The notes below the pieces were generated by a model. That model was given only the letters and a program-made list of their open reading frames with translations, did not search any database and was not told where the DNA came from. A stretch of 23,064 nucleotides of DNA from Gryganskiella cystojenkinii (taxonomy: Eukaryota; Mortierellomycota; Mortierellomycetes; Mortierellales; Mortierellaceae), in NCBI GenBank assembly GCA_015852425.1, contig JAAAIG010000634.1:1-23064 (forward strand), written 5' to 3'. How positions within the stretch are numbered: position 1 is the first letter of the stretch; each line of letters opens with the position of its first letter. Below are positions 19,401 through 23,064 of the stretch, piece by piece. Position numbers and translations under genes: made by a program.

Positions 19401-22400
19401 AAGTGATCCTGGTCCTTTCGCGTGGATGGATGCAGTTGCAAGAGTCAACTCAGCGGGCGATTGTCGCAATGTTGTCGCAAAAGAAGTGTATCCCGACCAA
19501 GTATGGCATGAAGTTACCCAACGAATCGTACTTCAGAACTGTCACCTTGTTTCCAGATCTTCCCGTTATGATATTCCAGAGAGTACCTCTGGAAAAGCTT
19601 CTCGTTGCCATGGGTGCACGCAAGGTGAGAGCCATGTTATATATATTTGTACTTGGCTTGGTCTCTTGAACATGAACCGAAGTAACTCATCGAAATTGAA
19701 CTATATTTTTTTTTTTTTGAAAATAATAGAGTGTCGAACTTCAACTCGTGTTTGATCGACTGGTGAATGCAGGAAGCTGGGACCATATGCAACTGGTCAA
19801 ATACTTGACCTCGGTTCGAGAGACTTTGTCTTCAGGAGAGATGAAACGGTTAAAGGCCACTTCGATCTTCCCTAGGGAGGATCTATCCGTTGATAAGGAA
19901 AAGAGTCCACCAACACCTCCACCAAAGACGGAGGACGATGATCGTGAAGCCGCTGGTACACCTCCACCACCACCAGTTCCTGTCAAACGATACCCGGCCA
20001 GCGCTCTCTATGCTCCAAGTGAAGCTCATGCGGCCCTTGGCCTCCCTGTGATTGAATGGAAGGTAAAGCTCTTGAATCTCTGCGAATTGCTTTTCAATGC
20101 TGAAAGTGGATGTCCAAAAAAATACTAAAAATCATACCTCGTCTTCAATAGGGTCGCTGGAGATCTTCATCAGATGAAGCAAAGCTGCTGCTGGAACTTG
20201 GCTTGATTACGCACCCAACTCTCGAGGTTCTTTTGGCTCTTGCGGCGCCACCGACGGAAAAGACCACTCAGACCAAGGCTCTGAACTACCTGTTGGAGAA
20301 CTTTAAGACTCTTTATGCCCTTCAGTACAGCCCGACCAAGCACAAGATTGCGTTCGTACCCACGACAGCCGACACCATGGAGACGCCAGAGGTAAGACTT
20401 GGTACTTGATTGCATCAGTCATCTTGACGATCTGGAGCATCCATACTTACAAAACTCATTTTTGACTCTCTTTGGATCACAGGGCTGCTTTTCGAACCCA
20501 GCGTGCAGTGTTATGGAATTCCCTGTTCTCCGAGAGGATCTTCGGATTCATGCGACCATGCTTGGAATCCGCGAGAACCCGTTACCAGCACGACTCTTGG
20601 ACCGATTGACTCAATCACCGCCACCAACTAAAGCAAAGGCTCGCCAGATCTTTGAGTTCCTTGGCAAGTTTCAAGGTGAATTCGGTCATCACCATTGGTC
20701 AACCTTGCGCAGTCTCAAGTTTATCCCTCTGGACGATACCGGAAACAACTATGTCGAACCACAGGGATGTTACTTTGATAAGAATGATTCAGCTTATCAT
20801 CAGGACCTCTTGACGACCGTCGATTTTGGAACCGCAGCGAATCTTTTCTTGAAATCTTGTGGCGTCAAGGAAGAACCTACACCCGTAGAATTGGCTCAGC
20901 TCGTGGTCCGATCCCCACAGGATTTCTTGAACCGAAACGGCGGCGTTGAGAGTTACAAATCGATCCTCCGACAGATCGCATCGCACATGCACGTGATTGG
21001 TAGTCAAAGAACGCTCTTGGCAGAGATGAAGAGAACCCCTTTCTTGCTTGCTGAGAAACGTATCCCGGAGGACGAGACCCCTGAAGCCGAAGCCGACGAT
21101 GAGAACACGAACCTGGGTCAGATTGTGGTCCAATACAAGCTTGCCAAGGCTAGCGATATCTACTTGATCGACGACACTGTCCTGCAGCAGATCTTTACGC
21201 CGCTCAGTGCTCCGATGGAGAGTCACTTGGAGAACTTGTACGAGACCTTGGGCAGTACATGGATTTCGCGACAGGTCAAGGAGACGTCTCGTCCTCAGGG
21301 TTCTTTGTCCGTGACTCGGAGATCCGAGAGTTTACAGGAGTTGATCATTGAGCGTGCTCCACTCTTGTTGAGTGATCACCCACCGAACCGACTCAATTTC
21401 AATCTGGATTGGTTGACGACCAAGTTAAAGGTGCGTCATGTTCCCGAGATCTTGCGTCGACGCGAGTTTACCCCCACTGGCGCCACACATGTGGAATCGA
21501 CGACAGCGTGTATTGTTCAGGATCAGTCCAAGGCGTATTACTTGCTTGTGACAGCCAAGGGCGATATGGATTACTTTGATATCGCAGAGGCACTGGCATC
21601 GTTGATGTTGAAAAAGAAGAAGCTGAACGACTCGATCTGGTGGTCGAATCTGCTTCATTCGAGTTTGATGAGTTTGAAACGAAAGGTAACGAAATATCTT
21701 TTTTCTTATCCACGAGCTGAAAAAAGTGATAGTTTAGATCACTCATAACTCTTTTTTTTCTGCTACATAGGGCTTCCCGGTCGACAGAATTATGAATGCA
21801 AAGAAGGCCGAGATCGCTCGAGTCGAGGCCGCAGCCAAGGCGGATGCAGCGGCGGCGAAGCTTGGACCAGCCCAGACCGCCCAGTATTTGTCACAGTTGA
21901 AGGAAGTCTTCCCGGATTGTGATCCTCAGTTCTTGATGGATGCTATTTCCAAGGAGACTCAGGATCATGTCCAGCGTGTTACCATGAAGTTGTTGGATTC
22001 AGGTTACCCACGGATCAAGAACGGAGGGACGACCAAACAGCCCCTTCCACCACCTGTTCCTGGATCGTTCCCGACAAGTCAGCAGGACAATTCGAATGTA
22101 TCGACCATTTCGACTTTACCACCTGCACCCGTTGTCAACAATACCAGTCATACGCAGGATGCCTCGACCTCATCTTCCAACTCTGGAGGCGGTGGTGGAT
22201 CCTTTTTCAATCGACTCAAAACCTGGGGTCGAGACTCGGTAATTGGCAAGGCTGCCACGAATCTCACTCAAAACGGAGTTCTGACAGGTGTCGAGAACTC
22301 AGGCTCAGGATCATCCATCACCAAAACGTCTACGCCTCCACCACCTCCTCCAGGCAACTCAGTCGTCAAGGGATTCGCACCAGATTATCAACAAAACCTG

Positions 22401-23064
22401 CAACAATCGCTCCAAGCCGCGGTCTCAAACTGCCGATCGAACGGTCGAGATGATATCCGGAGTGAACCCACGGCCTCGACGGTCTCGGAGGTTCTGACGA
22501 GTTCCTATTGTGATGTCAAACCGGGTCATCAACTCAGCTTTGCAGGGAACGTGGGCGACTTGGAGTTGTACTTGGACAAGTCCGTGGATGCGGATGAGGT
22601 TATGACCAAGGAGAATATGAAATCGCTGGCGCGATTTGTAAAGATGTTGATGGTTCTCGCCAAGGACGTCTTTCAATTGCAGCCTGAGACCATGCATGTT
22701 TACTATGACCCAGAGGGATCGACGATCGCGTTCAACCGGGGTGGTGCCTTGTTCTTCAACTGGCGGTACTATGTCGCGTTGGGGCATGATGAGGGCGCCG
22801 GCAGTGGTCAAAAGAAGGTGCAGGGTCGAACCATCTCTGCGAGGGACGAGGGTATGATCTATTGGTTCTTCACGATGGCGCACGAGCTGGCGCATAACTT
22901 TGTGGGCGACCACAATAGCAAGCATGAGGTAATCGTTGTAAACGAGTTTGCGATATTTTTTGCAGGTGTATTACTGTGTGTAACAGTTTCATGTTTATTG
23001 TCCCTCCTCCTTCGCCTGGAATTGATTATCTGACTTATTATTTTCGCTTTGTTCGTTTTCATGT
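16498..23064 (+). CDS. giant DUF3684 protein: sacsin-like ATPase, CUE-like module, HExxH domain (3' end outside window)
   Basis: Twelve exons keep frame for 1706 codons: 16498-16576, 16690-16726, 17069-17115, 17210-17394, 17509-17532, 17621-17652, 17752-18542, 18636-19624, 19730-20062, 20152-20391, 20483-21685 and 21771-22928. The last intron opens at 22929 and its acceptor appears to lie past the window. The N terminus has a Bergerat ATP fold: N-box YRELMQNSDDAGA (E49, N53, D56), then KNNGMDFRPEDW (about 90-101) and IGAFGVGFYSLFS (117-129), as in sacsin and plant NOV. The large middle region is DUF3684, with a Pro-rich insert at about 787-815. Residues about 1357-1400 (LKEVFPDCDPQFL ... KLLDSGYP) look like a ubiquitin-binding CUE/UBA-type module. 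A Ser/Pro/Gly-rich linker follows, then a C-terminal domain with HELAHNFVGDH (H1691, E1692, H1695, H1701). The family's biochemical role is unknown to me; a chaperone-like or protein quality-control function is inference. Confidence 0.88.

Noticed and set aside
22929..23000. Short last exon of the DUF3684 gene after TTTTTTGCAG, ending in a near stop
   Set aside because: Joining there gives only five residues (VYYCV) and a stop, while the domain is expected to continue after HNSKHE; a branch-like CTGACT near 23030 suggests the acceptor is beyond the window.

Overview
The window is eukaryotic, intron-rich DNA and most probably comes from an early-diverging filamentous fungus; Mortierellomycotina or Mucoromycota is my inference. 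Supporting signs are short GT..AG introns of about 85-145 nt with CTAAC-like branch sites, pyrimidine-rich leaders, a Ty3/Gypsy relic, a fungal secreted chitinase and a fungal-type DUF3684 protein. There is no operon structure. I built the gene models by joining open frames across splice sites and comparing them with the families as I remember them. No alignment was run.

Layout. (1) 1-98, minus: first exon of an F-box protein, cut by the window edge. (2) About 570-835: a diverged direct repeat of unknown origin. (3) About 1115-2130: a decayed Ty3/Gypsy pol end (zinc-finger region, integrase), then a polypurine tract and a probable 3' LTR (2131-2679). (4) 3066-3394, minus: a two-exon gene for a 62-residue secreted precursor with a Kex2-type RR site and a 19-residue two-cysteine C-terminal peptide. 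(5) 4160-4820: a 50-bp tandem duplication, a 20-bp perfect palindrome and a pyrimidine tandem repeat, without a convincing gene. (6) 5010-8599, plus: six-exon insulysin/Ste23-type M16 metallopeptidase, 993 aa. (7) 8600-10740: no firm gene; a pyrimidine-rich stretch with two overlapping frames, then three dyad-symmetric sites and a TATA box ahead of the chitinase. (8) 10745-12422, plus: two-exon secreted GH18 chitinase with two CBM5/12 modules. (9) 13148-16088, minus: eight-exon UVSSA homologue, 735 aa, convergent with the chitinase. (10) 16498 to the window end, plus: at least 12 exons (1706 codons seen) of a very large DUF3684 protein with a sacsin-like Bergerat ATPase at the N terminus, a CUE-like module and a zincin-like HExxH near the C terminus. 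It is divergent from UVSSA across a 409-bp shared promoter.

How they work together. The genes belong to separate processes: proteolysis in the cytosol (M16), wall remodelling or chitin digestion outside the cell (GH18), transcription-coupled repair in the nucleus (UVSSA) and ubiquitin ligase substrate recognition (F-box). The only structural coupling visible is the shared UVSSA/DUF3684 promoter region. The two items least likely to be in a standard annotation are the small secreted precursor gene at 3066-3394 and the combined ATPase, CUE-like and HExxH architecture of the DUF3684 protein.
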